Origin: Lineus longissimus
Taxonomy: Eukaryota; Nemertea; Pilidiophora; Heteronemertea; Lineidae
Reading direction: 5' to 3'
Length of the DNA stretch: 64,000 bases
Assembly: GCF_910592395.1 (NCBI RefSeq)
Contig: NC_088315.1
Coordinates: 17,779,808 to 17,843,807, forward strand
The first letter of the stretch is position 1. Each line of letters opens with the position of its first letter. Below the pieces are notes generated by a model. That model was not told the DNA's origin, did not search any database, and saw nothing but the letters and a program-made list of their open reading frames with translations. The translations under genes and the position numbers were made by a program. This document shows positions 53,001 to 61,316 of this stretch, one piece after another.

Positions 53001-55270
53001 CCCCATGATAAAATAATGATAAGCATTTTCACACCCCATATTTAGTTTGCAAATATGTCCGCTCTGGGAAAAATATTAGGACCATGAAAATAAAGGGGTT
53101 TACTGTACACAGGTCCTAGGCTGCTAAGAAATTTTGTCCGATCGTGTGCGGGGAACACTGCTAGTGTTCATTAATGGTGTTACAATAGTGTTACAACTAG
53201 CTACAGCAACCACAGCACGTTCATGGACGAGATTGAAATATATTATGTCAGAAAGATCACTCAAAGAAGCCCCCCCCCCTTGACCATCAGTGTCACGATA
53301 CAGGAAAAATAGGGTACTTAATAAAATGAGAGTAAAATCATGGTAAATTCTCTAGTCAATAAATATGGTAAATCCACGTTTATGGTATCAAAGTGAGAAA
53401 GATAATGCAACCTCTGTAATCTATAGAAGTAATAGGTATTACAGTAGAACCTCACTATAAGGACACCCTTGGAACTGGCAAGTGCTGTCCTTAATAGAGA
53501 GGTGTCCTCATTAGAGAGGTCAAATTGAATGGAAATGACCAATTTGGGACCAAAGGTAGTGTCCTTAATAGAGAGGGTGTCCTTAATAGGGAGGTGTCTG
53601 CTTAGGGAGGTTCTACTGTACTTTAAAGAAGAAACCTATGCAAGGGACCATCCTATGTGATGCTTCAGGCTAACAAATTCTATGAGAAAAATGTTATGCG
53701 TTGAAAAGTCAAGTAATCAGGGCAACAGATCGGAGAAAAACAGAAATATTGAAATACTGAAATACTGAAATACAAAATCCAAGAACTAATAAAGGCTAGT
53801 CTTTATTTAGTCTTGAATAAATTAATGTCTAATACTAGTATGAAAGACAGTGAATAAATTTAGATTCAGATGTAGGATGATTGTGATGATGTGATGATTT
53901 TAGATGTTGATTTTAATTGTTGATTCTTTATTAAAAGTACAGTGGAACCTCTCTATTAAGGACACCCTTGGTGCTCTGTTCTCTATAGAGGGGTGATCTG
54001 ATTTGAGAGATCAAAATGAAAGGAAACCACCAATTTGGGAACAAAACAAGACGTAGTGTCCTTAAAAGAGATGTTGTCCGTACTAGAGAGGTGTCCGTTA
54101 AGAGAGGTTCCACTGTACAACAAAAGATGCATGTAGACTTAGTAAGTGCTCAAAGAAAGTTTTCAGTCGCGCCCGATTTTGTCGCTTGTGTGCGCTGCAT
54201 TATGATGCCATGTGACCAACACCAAGAGAGCGGACAGACATCCATGACATTCATTCCAGACGCTTATCTACGAGGTGGAAACATTTCGGCCAATGAAAAT
54301 ACTGTATCAAGTTCCGCCGGGCACACTTTCGTAAAAAGAGTACAATTCTAAAGAATTTGATTTTGTCGGATCACGAAATTTCTAAAGGTCTTTCAACTCA
54401 ACAAAACTGCCAAATTTTCGTGGGTGTTCTCAAGCAGTTATATTTGGGAAATATTTTTTGTTTGGAAAACACAAAGAAAATAAAACTGCCAAATTATTGT
54501 GGGTGTTTTTTAAGCAAATTTTGGGAAATAATTTTTGTTTGGGAAACACAAAGAAAACAAAACTGCCAAATTATCGCGATGTTCTTAAGCAGTTTTATTT
54601 GGGAAATAATTTGTGTTTGGAAAACACAAAGAAAATAAAACTGCCAAATTATCGCGGGTATTTTTTAAGCAGATTTTGGGAAATACTTTTTGTTTGGGAA
54701 ACACAAAGAAAACGAAATTGCCAAATTATCGCGGGTGTTCTTAAGCAGTTTTATTTGGGAACTAATTTTTCTTTGGAAAACACAAAGAAAATAAAATTGC
54801 CAAATTATCGCGGGTGTTTTTTAAGCAGATTTTGGGAAAAAAATTTTGTTTGGAAAACACAAAAAACAAATTTTAGGAATTTTTGCATATTGCTAAGATT
54901 GTAAAGTTATGGGTAAGGCTCGGTAAGGTATACAGGCGTAACGTCAAAATATTCCCACCAGCAAAAGAGCAAGTGCAATAGATAAGACAGCAGTGCGCAT
55001 GATGCTTACATTTCGCTTTTCCTCCACTACCCCTAAGACTGTGCACCGCCCGCGAGAAGGGATTCCGCCGCGAAGACGTGGGGGTCTCCGGCAACGGCAC
55101 TGTCAACGTGTCAGCCGTACCTGCGGAGAAGATCAACGAGTCCAAACTCGTTAGCGAGTCGCTGACCGAGGACGCGGCGTGCTTCTGATTGGCCGATGGT
55201 GTCGCCGTGACTAGCGCTGAGAAGTATTTTTCCTGTTCGACGCTTGTCGACGTCTCGCCACTGATACTTC
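29645..55270 (-). CDS. SBF1/SBF2: SBF1/SBF2-type myotubularin-related pseudophosphatase (MTMR5/13), 3' part
   Basis: Minus-strand exons: 55010-55270, (52690-52725 uncertain), 50989-51519, 50295-50501, 38656-38837, 38054-38335, 37566-37751, 35437-35715, 33227-33460, 32620-32923, 31683-31841, 31032-31180, 30701-30832, 29645-29737. Phases agree throughout. The dead P-loop [14 protein letters not shown] replaces the nucleophilic Cys and catalytic Arg of active myotubularins with Ile, as in SBF proteins. [33 protein letters not shown] and [11 protein letters not shown] are family hallmarks. A complete C1 finger and a C-terminal PH domain follow. SBF proteins partner active MTMR2-type phosphatases on endosomes and use an N-terminal DENN module as a Rab exchange factor; those 5' exons lie beyond the window. 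Vertebrate SBF1/2 as I recall lack the C1 domain, which some invertebrate orthologues have. SBF1 and SBF2 cannot be told apart here. Confidence 0.93.
29772..29953. mobile_element. TA-type MITE (copy 5)
   Basis: TACAGTTAAACCTCTCTATT to GGAAGTTCCACTGTA, about 35 bases from the SBF last-exon acceptor. Same family as 1771-1952. Confidence 0.88.
30308..30490. mobile_element. MITE family C (copy 3)
   Basis: TGTGCAAACAAGCGATTATAA through CAAGCGATTATTGTCGCATG to AAATCACTCGTTTCGAGG. Same motif set as 44092-44330. Confidence 0.65.
30701..30832 (-). CDS. SBF1/SBF2: SBF exon, PH domain middle
   Basis: Encodes [20 protein letters not shown], then [18 protein letters not shown]-x-[HG]-ED and GAPK are matched in SBF PH domains. 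Acceptor ATTTCAG, donor GAG|GTGGGT, phase 0 on both sides. Confidence 0.94.
30879..31010. mobile_element. Truncated TA-type MITE in a short SBF intron
   Basis: Begins TACACAGTAGAACCTCTC and runs to ACCAAAGCTAGTGTCCTT, then stops; the right third of the family is missing. It fills most of the 198-bp intron between two PH exons. Confidence 0.82.
31032..31180 (-). CDS. SBF1/SBF2: SBF exon, PH domain start
   Basis: Encodes [12 protein letters not shown], then [20 protein letters not shown] and [27 protein letters not shown]-x-RWFVLD is the first hairpin of the PH domain, very close to the SBF1/SBF2 consensus. Confidence 0.95.
31683..31841 (-). CDS. SBF1/SBF2: SBF exon, second half of C1 finger
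   Basis: Encodes [18 protein letters not shown] and VPKNCCKTR, completing the zinc ligands of the C1 domain, then a Ser-rich linker ([18 protein letters not shown]). Donor TCAA|GTAAGT. Confidence 0.94.
32181..32513 (+). mobile_element. tRNA-derived SINE (copy 2)
   Basis: Head AAGCCCAGTGGTTAACACTG, then GGTTCAATCCC; tail GTAATGATATGATATGATA. Same body as 5613-5937 in opposite orientation, inside an SBF intron. Confidence 0.88.
32620..32923 (-). CDS. SBF1/SBF2: SBF exon, coiled coil and first half of C1 finger
   Basis: Encodes [20 protein letters not shown] (short coiled coil), then a basic linker, then [18 protein letters not shown] and [11 protein letters not shown]. Together with the next exon, the C1 pattern H-x12-C-x2-C-x13-C-x2-C-x4-H-x2-C-x7-C is complete. 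Donor ACAG|GTAGGC. Confidence 0.95.
32967..33140. mobile_element. TA-type MITE fragment, tandemly duplicated with its flank
   Basis: CATCATCATGATCAATTAGA and GTGGAACCTCC occur twice, about 100 bp apart, each followed by the AAACCTCT and AAGGACAC modules. The duplication took in 20 bp of flanking sequence as well as the left end of the transposon. Right ends are absent. Confidence 0.8.
33227..33460 (-). CDS. SBF1/SBF2: SBF exon, end of pseudophosphatase domain
   Basis: Encodes [17 protein letters not shown], then [16 protein letters not shown] and an acidic stretch ending [15 protein letters not shown]-x-SNLK-x-WD marks the end of the myotubularin fold in this family. Confidence 0.95.
33461..34010. 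other. SBF intron, AT-rich part
   Basis: No exon seen. Two loosely similar segments (33590-33740 and 33755-33975) share AACCTGATTTCCTGATC-like and TTGACCCCCAAATTACATTG-like text, so an old tandem duplication of about 170 bp is likely. Confidence 0.5.
34014..35152 (+). mobile_element. Non-autonomous element with 3' hairpin and (GAC)n tract
   Basis: Starts GGCCAGGGCCATTGTGCTCA and ends with the hairpin AGCTCACCTCTGCTAAGAGG, TGAGCT, then AAAAA. Three internal modules of about 300-320 bp repeat CCTCTGTGACCTTGA, GGTACATGTGTACC and GAAACGTGCC. Just before the hairpin a (GAC)n tract covers about 35041-35107. No protein is encoded. The second such element is at 56026-57712. Confidence 0.78.
35152..35431. 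repeat. 49-bp array ending at an SBF 5' splice site
   Basis: Five and a half units of AGTTCTACAAATAAACAAAT, AAAGTCTGGCGTAAACAAGC, TTCTTCATA. The unit nearest the exon is fused to the donor, because GTAAGTTACGCCAGAC replaces GTTTACGCCAGAC. The far end touches the AAAAA end of the 34014-35152 element. Confidence 0.93.
35437..35715 (-). CDS. SBF1/SBF2: SBF exon, pseudophosphatase domain
   Basis: Encodes [19 protein letters not shown], then [16 protein letters not shown] and [18 protein letters not shown]. Matches the helical part of the SBF phosphatase fold. The donor ATG|GTAAGT is directly followed by a 49-bp tandem array. Confidence 0.95.
36422..36494 (+). pseudogene. tRNA-Ile(UAU)-like sequence, probably a pseudogene or SINE head
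   Basis: TAGCTCAGTCGGTAGAGTC (D arm), CTTATAA anticodon loop and CCGGGTTCAATCCCCGG (perfect T arm) follow tRNA spacing. The acceptor arms (TTCCCTT and TTGGACC) do not pair, and the anticodon stem has two mismatches. It lacks the features needed for a functional tRNA. Confidence 0.6.
36570..36694. mobile_element. Palindromic element
   Basis: CCGAGACATTCGCCCTCAGT and TGGTGAAGT mirror ACTTCACCA and AATGAGGGTGAATGTCTC. A related half-arm lies at 37232-37270 (CCCCTGAGATATTTCCCCTC). Confidence 0.72.
37043..37128. repeat. Inverted repeat, about 19-bp arms
   Basis: GACTAGTAAATGCTTTTACT is mirrored by AGTAAAAGCATTTACTAGTC with a 45-base loop. Confidence 0.85.
37566..37751 (-). CDS. SBF1/SBF2: SBF exon, pseudophosphatase core after the dead P-loop
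   Basis: Encodes [20 protein letters not shown], then [19 protein letters not shown] and [24 protein letters not shown] and [11 protein letters not shown] are signature segments of myotubularins. Phase 0 on both sides. Confidence 0.96.
38054..38335 (-). CDS. SBF1/SBF2: SBF exon with inactive P-loop
   Basis: Encodes [20 protein letters not shown], then [19 protein letters not shown] and [14 protein letters not shown]. In active myotubularins the loop is Cys-Ser-Asp-Gly-Trp-Asp-Arg; here the Cys and Arg positions are both Ile, so it cannot hydrolyse phosphoinositides. Confidence 0.96.
38656..38837 (-). CDS. SBF1/SBF2: SBF exon, linker before the dead P-loop
   Basis: Encodes [16 protein letters not shown], a Gly/Met-rich linker, then [21 protein letters not shown]-[VI]-LG-[DE]-K is conserved in SBF1/SBF2. 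Starts in phase 1, so the preceding exon must end with one leftover base. Confidence 0.93.
40246..40465. mobile_element. TTAA-flanked MITE (family B, copy 2)
   Basis: TTAAAGGCCTACGCC and GGTGCTACCTTTAA ends; interior ACTCTGAATACCAAGTTTCA and CATTGTGTATAACTGCATTT shared with 21752-21992. A run of 15 C lies just outside (40211-40225). Confidence 0.8.
40850..41250. repeat. 23-bp minisatellite, irregular
   Basis: GAGGTGGGTGACCTTGACTC and TGA recurs with many variants, interleaved with a second motif containing CTTCAGTCCGAGGCT. A stop-free minus frame across it is explained by the unit and is not taken as coding. Confidence 0.82.
41700..42025 (+). mobile_element. tRNA-derived SINE with duplicated tail
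   Basis: GTGGTGTTGTGGCTCGAAC (A-box region) and GGTTCGATCCC (B box) open the element. The 110-bp downstream part (TTGACTCCACCCA to CTTCAGGACA) occurs twice in tandem, at about 41812-41914 and 41930-42020. Confidence 0.78.
42833..43258. repeat. 27-bp minisatellite (about 15 copies)
   Basis: Unit GGGTTGGTCTCCCAACTTGC, CGAGAAT. Most copies differ only at GGTCT/GGCCT and GCAGAG/GCCGAG. 27 is divisible by 3, so long frames are open on both strands. No splice support. Confidence 0.94.
44092..44330. mobile_element. MITE family C (copy 4)
   Basis: GGCGCCGCACAAACAAGTGA at one end and GCTCATTTGCAGGGC at the other, with AAATCACTTGTCTACAGG and AAACAAGTGAGTTTTGTTGC inside. Confidence 0.7.
45172..45403. 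mobile_element. MITE family C (copy 5)
   Basis: CCCGCAAACAAGCCACAGTT to AATTGCTTGTTTACAGGGCG; a good match to the other copies and to the fragment at 61228-61316. Confidence 0.72.
48710..49318. mobile_element. piggyBac-like MITE, TTAA target
   Basis: TTAA then CCCTTAAAGCGCC at the left; GGCGCTTTAAGGG then TTAA at the right. CCCTT ends with a TTAA duplication are the hallmark of piggyBac elements. 609 bp, no transposase. Near the right end GTCGACGATCGTCGCCTCTG is duplicated in tandem (49250-49312). The interior includes a possible remnant reading frame but nothing recognisable. Confidence 0.85.
49964..50060. repeat. Short 22-bp array near SBF exon B
   Basis: About five copies of AGATCTCCATTGGAGGATCT, GG. 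Each unit is itself partly palindromic. It lies 235 bases beyond the exon B donor. Confidence 0.88.
50295..50501 (-). CDS. SBF1/SBF2: SBF LSVP-repeat exon B
   Basis: Acceptor CTCCTCAAG|CT. Encodes [19 protein letters not shown], then [20 protein letters not shown] and an acidic Ser-rich end. Three exact HRLSVP or HHRLSVP units and two degenerate ones. Its first 20 nt closely match the start of exon A (50989-51519). The end is uncertain: C|GTAGGT after 50295 keeps phase 1 to the next exon; AG|GTTCTG is the alternative. No homology to vertebrate SBF is evident. It could be an alternative exon. Confidence 0.62.
50989..51519 (-). CDS. SBF1/SBF2: SBF LSVP- and SPEF-repeat exon A
   Basis: Acceptor CTTCCCAAG|CC. 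The first third encodes [19 protein letters not shown], then five Leu-Ser-x-Pro units (LSIP, LSAP, LSVP three times) at 10-12-residue spacing. The rest is a Ser/Pro/Glu-rich region with about five 13-residue units of the form [13 protein letters not shown]. The frame is open for 176 codons. The donor is best placed at T|GTAGGT (50989), homologous to that of exon B. The array of 29-bp units lies immediately upstream. Confidence 0.62.
51536..52068. repeat. 29-bp array next to SBF exon A acceptor (about 18 copies)
   Basis: Unit AATCTGATCAATTGCAATGG, TACATTTAG. The last unit ends 17 bases before the acceptor of the exon at 50989-51519. Variation is by single bases (TGATTAA, CAATTGTAC). Confidence 0.95.
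52690..52725 (-). CDS. Possible 36-nt microexon or decayed LSVP exon
   Basis: Flanked by TTGTTGTTTTAG and GAAG|GTAACT. In the phase set by the neighbouring exons it would add [11 protein letters not shown]. In another frame the DNA reads [10 protein letters not shown], and its bases closely resemble the LATHRLSVP part of exon B. This suggests a shortened relic of the same exon. Whether it is used cannot be told from sequence. Confidence 0.35.
53440..53620. mobile_element. TA-type MITE (copy 6)
   Basis: TACAGTAGAACCTCACTATA to GAGGTTCTACTGTA, full length. Confidence 0.9.
53938..54117. mobile_element. TA-type MITE (copy 7)
   Basis: TACAGTGGAACCTCTCTATT to GAGGTTCCACTGTA, full length and 318 bases from copy 6. 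Confidence 0.9.
54385..54870. repeat. 78-bp array (about 6 copies)
   Basis: CTGCCAAATTATCGCGGGTG, then TTTTTAAGCA or TTCTTAAGCA, then GGAAAACACAAAGAAAATAA. Two alternating subtypes suggest a dimeric unit of about 157 bp. It ends 140 bases from the donor of the SBF exon at 55010. Confidence 0.9.
55010..55270 (-). CDS. SBF1/SBF2: SBF exon, linker with SxEQEKY segment
   Basis: Encodes [20 protein letters not shown], then a Ser/Thr-rich stretch and [19 protein letters not shown]. The S-[VL]-EQEKY segment followed by a low-complexity linker is placed here in vertebrate SBF1/2. Acceptor TTCTTCCAG|GA, donor AAAT|GTAAGC; phase 1 in and out. Confidence 0.88.
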
Positions 55271-56025
55271 CTGGAAGAAAAGAACGAGAAAATGTTATCA
55301 AAATTTTCAAATCTACATCGGGAATATTTTCGGTTAATGTCTGGGCAAAAGGACAAGGACAATTTCACACAATACGCTGATGTGTCATTCTTTTCGGTGA
55401 TGAAGAATGAGAGGTTTACCATAGTCTGGCAAGAAAATTTGTGGATTTTTATCAACTTGCTAGACAACATCACTATCACGAAACTACATAACTGAAATTT
55501 TTTTATCGTTAACATAATTATTTTAGTCAAAGTCATGCTCATTCAAGACACGGCCCAAAAGGCAACACTGCAAAGATATATCACTGTTTGTTGTTACGGT
55601 TTGTACATGTGCGATTCAAGTATAAATATACCGGTAACAGGCAACAATAGACTCCCCTGCAATCCTTTGTGGCTGGTGAAGTTAAGGGGCGAAAGGGACT
55701 TAAAGCAGTTCTTTGACCCCTTCAAAAATCTTTTGATAAAGGATACCACCAAATGTATTGTGGCCTCTAACCGGTCTATCAACTTGAATCACAACTGTGA
55801 TTTGTAACTTGAACATGAGCTGCCACAAACCTAAATGTTTGTGCCTAGTCATTTTTGCAATTTTCAAACATTTCTGAAAAAATTTATAAACTTTCAAGAT
55901 TTTTATTTTTGGTGGCTCAAGAAATTTCTTCTGGTTTTTCCAATCAAACAATGCATTTCCGCGATCTTTATTTTTTCAAATCAATATATTCGAACATTAT
56001 TTATATCCGATACAAGCAAACAAGA
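55271..56025. other. SBF intron (or 5' sequence), unique part
   Basis: No further SBF exon recognised. AT-rich, with a possible short repeat remnant (55880-55990) resembling 39310-39440 (ATTTTTGCAATT and TTTTTCCAATCAAAC motifs). Confidence 0.45.
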
Positions 56026-57712
56026 GGCCCAAGGGCCTGGCGCTCAGCTGAGTTAATATCATTAATATCTTCCCGGTGTTTAGTTCATTATGCATGAAAA
56101 TGGCATGCTCCATGGTATTTGATATCCTTTTGCGTTCACTACGGTACCAATGTTTTTGGTTGACATAATTATGCCACTGTTCATTCCTCAATCCTGACCA
56201 TAATTCGGGTGAAATCATCGTATGAAAATATTTACCGAAACATGAAGTTTATGCCATGAATGAGGATGCTCATTGTCATAGCCTCGTTTACAAGTACGAA
56301 GTATTTTCCCGCGAATATTCAAAACTGCTTGGCTCCTTGCCAGTTAAATAACATGTGACTATACACAAAATAGAAAACTTTGATGGAAATTGTAAATCAT
56401 TTTTTTATCTATCAGGGGAAACAAGCTGATGATGATCAAATAAATCATTCATGAGAAATCGTTTTGTTGCTGAAGCTTGCATGACAAAGTTAATGCTAAA
56501 CCTTTTCTTGTGCTCTACTGCGCCACCGTAGTTTTCTATTTAGACCAGCGATGACGTCATTTCTGGTGATTCCCTACGTTGTCCAATGAGCGCTTTTTAA
56601 AATGTGCCATTTGGTATTGTACAGTATGCAATGTATTTTTTCAGCGCTGCCAGTTGCCGAACAGAATGCCGTAGTTCCCTCAATTTCCAATCAATTTTTA
56701 TGGGAGTGACATTATTGTATTGCTGAGAATGTCTTCTTTTTACTCATGAAAGAATCGTAGAACTAAAACTTAATAGGCGAACAGAATCATGCCGATTCAC
56801 TGCACATACTGTGGGAATTCTCCACTTCAAAATACATCTGCGATGTCATCGCGAACAGAGCATGCACTTCCGATATCGTTTTCACAGAAATGTGGCCAAA
56901 TTTTCAAGAACTAATTTCTGAAAGTAGTCCCTAAAGACCTTATGACTACCAGTGAAACAAACTGGTGATAATATCGCCTACCAGACTACTTTTTATGCAG
57001 AAAATTGGGTACTTGAGTGTCATTGAGCTCCAAGATTATTGCACATGACGTAAACAACATGCCGCCATTTTGTCTCCGCTTCGGTATTTCGTACGCCGCT
57101 TATAATGCACCTTCTCAATTAAAACCAACATAATAAGGCCTTACATCGTTGATTGAATAGGAACACCACACAAAACACAATAAAGTGGGGGTACAATCGA
57201 TTACGAAGCTGAAGTGAACAGTGATTTATTCCTGGAGCTACTGCTTTTGTTGTGTAGCTGCCATGTTTTGAGAACTGGCAAATAGGAGACTTCATTGATG
57301 GCTGACGTCATCGGGCGGGAATTTGAATCGGCAGAAATAATTAAAAGGCAGGTAGCGCCCTCTCCTGTTAAAATTTTGAACTTTTTCTCAATAAAATAGA
57401 TTTTAAAGAATTTTATCTTAATATTAGAGCATATTTCGACTCATTCTGCTGCTCCTAGGCCGATATAGGCCAGTTTCCTTCATGCACTCTCGCTCACAGG
57501 AAGTAGGTCGAATGGCGACAAATTTTGTTTTGAAAGTAGAGTTTGACCAGAAGTATCCAGAAATGCAAAATTGAAGTCTCTAGGTCTTACGGTTACAAAA
57601 TGTGCACCATGGGTTTAACGGACGGATGGATGGATGGATGGATGGACAGACGGACGCCACTGAACAACTTATTTGACAAGCTCGGCTGACTTAGTCAGCT
57701 GAGCTAAAAACA
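56026..57712 (+). mobile_element. Large non-autonomous element with 3' hairpin
   Basis: Starts CAAGAGGCCCAAGGGCCTGG then CGCTCAGCTGAG and ends GGCTGACTTAGTCAGCTGAG, CTAAAAA. The start and end share the CAGCTGAG motif, and the end forms a hairpin. (GGAT)n lies at 57627-57645. It is analogous to 34014-35152, with no coding capacity. Confidence 0.75.
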
Positions 57713-58053
57713 GGCAAAAAAATCAACATGAGGGCTGGGGGAAATGTGACTCTATCAGCCAAAGGTAGAAAATTCTGATCAAACAACTGGTACCGATCCT
57801 TAGATTATATACATGCTTTTATCCTCTAATTCTGCAACACTTATTTTCTACATTTACTTAATACAACACCACAAAGAAAGCACGACACTGGTGTTGGAGT
57901 CGTGACCAGGGGTTACCACAGTATCCATTCAAACCTAAAAATCGTTTTTCGTACCCAACGTTACTCGTGCAAAACCAATTGCGTTGACGGCTTTTGCAGA
58001 TGTTTAGTGAAATAGAAAGGCTGGCAGTTTATTTATACTCTGTATCAGTTTCA

Positions 58054-58376
58054 CCAGCTTCGTAACCCTATTGAATTTTTGCGGGAGGTATGGAGTCCAC
58101 TCTAGGTTACTGTCCACCTATGTTGGATCTTTTATTTGCCCTGACATAGACACTCATGTACAAGGGACCACAGCTTTTAGTCTCAACCGACAGTCTGTCA
58201 TTAATTCATCTCGTATTGAGCCTCAAACTTGTTGTGAAGAGCCAAGAAATTTAGTTCCTTGAAAGCCACGCCGGTTCAGCCAGGCGTACAACCTTGGGTT
58301 CTCCCCCAGGATTGAACCAAAGGCCCTATTGCATGGTAGACAGCAGTGTTGACCACTGGGCTGTGAGATGCCTCAT
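58054..58376 (-). mobile_element. tRNA-derived SINE (copy 3)
   Basis: Same body as 5613-5937. On the minus strand the head AGCCCAGTGGTCAACACTG is followed by GGTTCAATCC. More diverged than the other two copies. Confidence 0.85.
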
Positions 58377-58759
58377 TAGATGCAATCACCCGTCCCCCTT
58401 CCATTTACTTGATCAACTGCAAATGCCACCAGCGCGATTGGTTATGCTGAAAAATATCGCGTATGACTAAAACAATGTTGTGTTTGAATGGGGACTGTGG
58501 AGACCACACAAGGGCTCATCAACATGGCAGCACTTGTTCCGAAGATGGGCCTATCAACAATGATGTTGGAGGGACTGTGCACAAAAAGAGACTAGTCTTT
58601 ATCAATTCTTGGTAGCGATGAGCAATTTATAAGCCAAGGAAAATTATACAGATGACCAGAAGCTAAAATGCCAAACTGCGCACTCCAAATACTATCTGTG
58701 ATTATCAAGTCGTTTTTGTACACACCCCTCACTTCTGTATCTCATAACATAAGCAGATA

Positions 58760-59455
58760 AGCCTGACAGTTCTGAGGATCAGAAGCATTTATGCATCAGT
58801 CAATGCTAACCGTAACCCCCCCCATCAGGGGTACAGGGTTTACATTGACCGCTGCATTAATCATGACAGTTCTGAGGATCAGAAGCATTTATGCATCAGT
58901 CAATGTTAACCGTAACCCCCCCCATCAGGGGTACAGGGTTTACATTGACCGCTGCATGAATCATGACAGTTCTGAGGATCAGAAACATTTATGCATCAGT
59001 CAATGCTAACCATAACCCCCCATCAGGGGTACAGGGTTTACATTGACCGCTGCATGAATCATGACAGTTCTAAGCATCAGAAGCATTTATGCATCAGTCA
59101 ATGCTAACCGTAACCCCCCATCAGGGGTACAGGGTTTACATTGACCGCTGCATGAATCATGACAGTTCTGAGGATCAGAAGCATTTATGCATCAGTCAAT
59201 GCTAACCGTAACCCCCCATCAGGGGTACAGGGTTTACATTGACCGCTGCATGAATCATGACAGTTCTAAGCATCAGAAGCATTTATGCATCAGTCAATGC
59301 TAACCGTAACCCCCCATCAGGGGTACAGGGTTTACATTGACCGCTGCATGAATCATGACAGTTCTGAGCATCAGAAGCATTTATGCAGCAGTCAATGTTA
59401 ACCGTATACCCCCCCCCCAAATAAGAGGTACAGAGTTTACATTGACCACTGCATA
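58760..59455. repeat. 99-bp tandem array (7 copies)
   Basis: Unit includes GACAGTTCTGAGGATCAGAA, GCATTTATGCATCAGTCAAT and CATCAGGGGTACAGGGTTTA. A C-run next to CATCAGG varies from 6 to 9 bases, as expected for slippage. The last copy is degraded. Confidence 0.94.
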
Positions 59456-60194
59456 AATCAATTCAGGGAAGCTGAAAACTGATAGGTGTTGTGCTGATAA
59501 ATTCAAATCAAATTTTTACAGAAGACAATTTATATTTCAAATTTTTTTGGGATAGCCTAGGTCACCCACCAACAGATGTTCAGCAAATATAACCAAATCC
59601 CACACCAATTTTGAGGGCAACACTTCACAAGAATGCATGTAAATCATGATGTGGCCCATCAACAGTTCTGATCATCTACAAATGTGACGCCAAAAGATAC
59701 ATTGTTTTTCCTTTCGCAAGAAATTTTCCATAATACCAATGGCACTCATCAATCTTGGCGGCGATCTTGAATAAACCCCCACTGGACCAGATCCAGAATG
59801 TCCACCCAAGTTTTTTTTCACTCTCCCAGGGGTAACCTATAAGTTTCAAGAGTCAAAACTAGGGGATATGACTGGGCCCCACACAGCCCTCAGACTAGTT
59901 TGAGGAACCCCTCCTTTGCTCATCCTCCCAAAGAAGGCCTTGAGCTTCCATAAACGGCTTCGTGTGAGTGTATTTTAGAAGCGATTTAAAGGCCTGCTTT
60001 TGCTATAAATTATTGGTAGATGACTAAGGCTCTGACGGAATTGAACATGCCTATAACCAAGTACATTATACACTGCGTGCCTAGGTTTCGTTGCAAGTGA
60101 TGTGTCGAAAATATTACAGTTTTCAAAATAATACATTCAGTGTCTTTCGTGACAAACGATCTTTGTTCAAAGGTTGTGAGGTTGAATGAACAAC

Positions 60195-61005
60195 AGGACG
60201 AGAAGCATTTCTTGATAAACGGTTTGAGAGGCCAAATGAACAACCGTGGTTGATATCTGAAGCTTTTCTTGATGAACAATCTCTGTCCAGAGGTTTGGGA
60301 GGCCAAATGAACAACCATGGTTGATATCTGAAGCTTTTCTTGATGAACAATCTCTGTCCAGAGGTTTGAGAGGCCAAATGAACAACCATGGTTGATATCT
60401 GAAGCTTTTCTTGATGAACAATCTCTGTCCAGATGTTTGAGAGGTCAAATGAACAACCATGGTTGATATCTGAAGCTTTTCTTGATGAACAATCTCTGTC
60501 CAGAGGTTTGAGAGGCCAAATGAACAACCATGGTTGATATCTGAAGCTTTGCTTGATGAACAATCTCTGTCCAGAGGTTTGAGAGGCCAAATGAACAACC
60601 ATGGTTGATATCTGAAGCTTTTCTTGATGAACAATCTCTGTCCAGAGGTTTGAGAGGCCAAATGAACAACCATGGTTGATATCTGAAGCTTTTCTTGAGG
60701 AACAATCTCTGTCCAGAGGTTTGAGAGGCCAAATGAACAACCATGGTTGATATCTGAAGCTTTTCTTGAGGAACAATCTCTGTCCAGAGGTTTTAGAGGT
60801 GAAATGAACAACATCACTACAGAACAACCATGGTTGATATCTGAAGCTTTTCTTGATGAACAATCTCTGTACAGAGGTTTGAGAGGTGAAATGAACAACA
60901 TCACTACAGAACAACCATGGTTGATATTTGAAGCTTTTCTTGATGAACAATCCTTGTCCATAGCTGGCATAGGTTTGAGAGGTCAAATGAACAACATCAC
61001 TACAG
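60195..61005. repeat. 71-bp tandem array (about 11 copies)
   Basis: Unit AACAACCATGGTTGATATCT, GAAGCTTTTCTTGATGAACA, ATCTCTGTCCAGAGGTTTGA, GAGGCCAAATG. The three copies nearest 61000 contain an 18-bp insertion, ACATCACTACAGAACAA type, giving an 89-bp unit. The minus strand is free of stops in all frames over most of the array. No splice sites or homology support coding. Confidence 0.94.
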
Positions 61006-61227
61006 AACAACTATTGTGTGAGAATGAAGTGGTTCACCAAAACTATGAACAGGTCACTGACCGTATTGTCATTCAAATAATGCTTATTGCTACAGCTTTC
61101 AATATTTTTGCTACATGTATTTGAGAAATCTCTGAAAAACTTACTTTTAGTTTTTCCAAAACACCCATAATTTCGCAAGATTTTTTTGGGCAGGTTTTTA
61201 TTTTCGTGGATAACCTAGATTTGTGCC

Positions 61228-61316
61228 TGTGATGACCACCGCAAATAAGCGATTTTCGATGCATGCGATTACAATCGCGCATCGTAGCAATTAAAATTGC
61301 TTGTTTACGGGGCGCT
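61228..61316. mobile_element. MITE family C, fragment
   Basis: GACCACCGCAAATAAGCGAT to TTGCTTGTTTACGGGGCGCTT, one end of the family. Confidence 0.7.

Noticed and set aside
60123-61010. 295-codon minus frame over the 71-bp array
   Set aside because: The frame cycles through all three frames of the same DNA repeat; there is no domain, no start context and no neighbouring exon.
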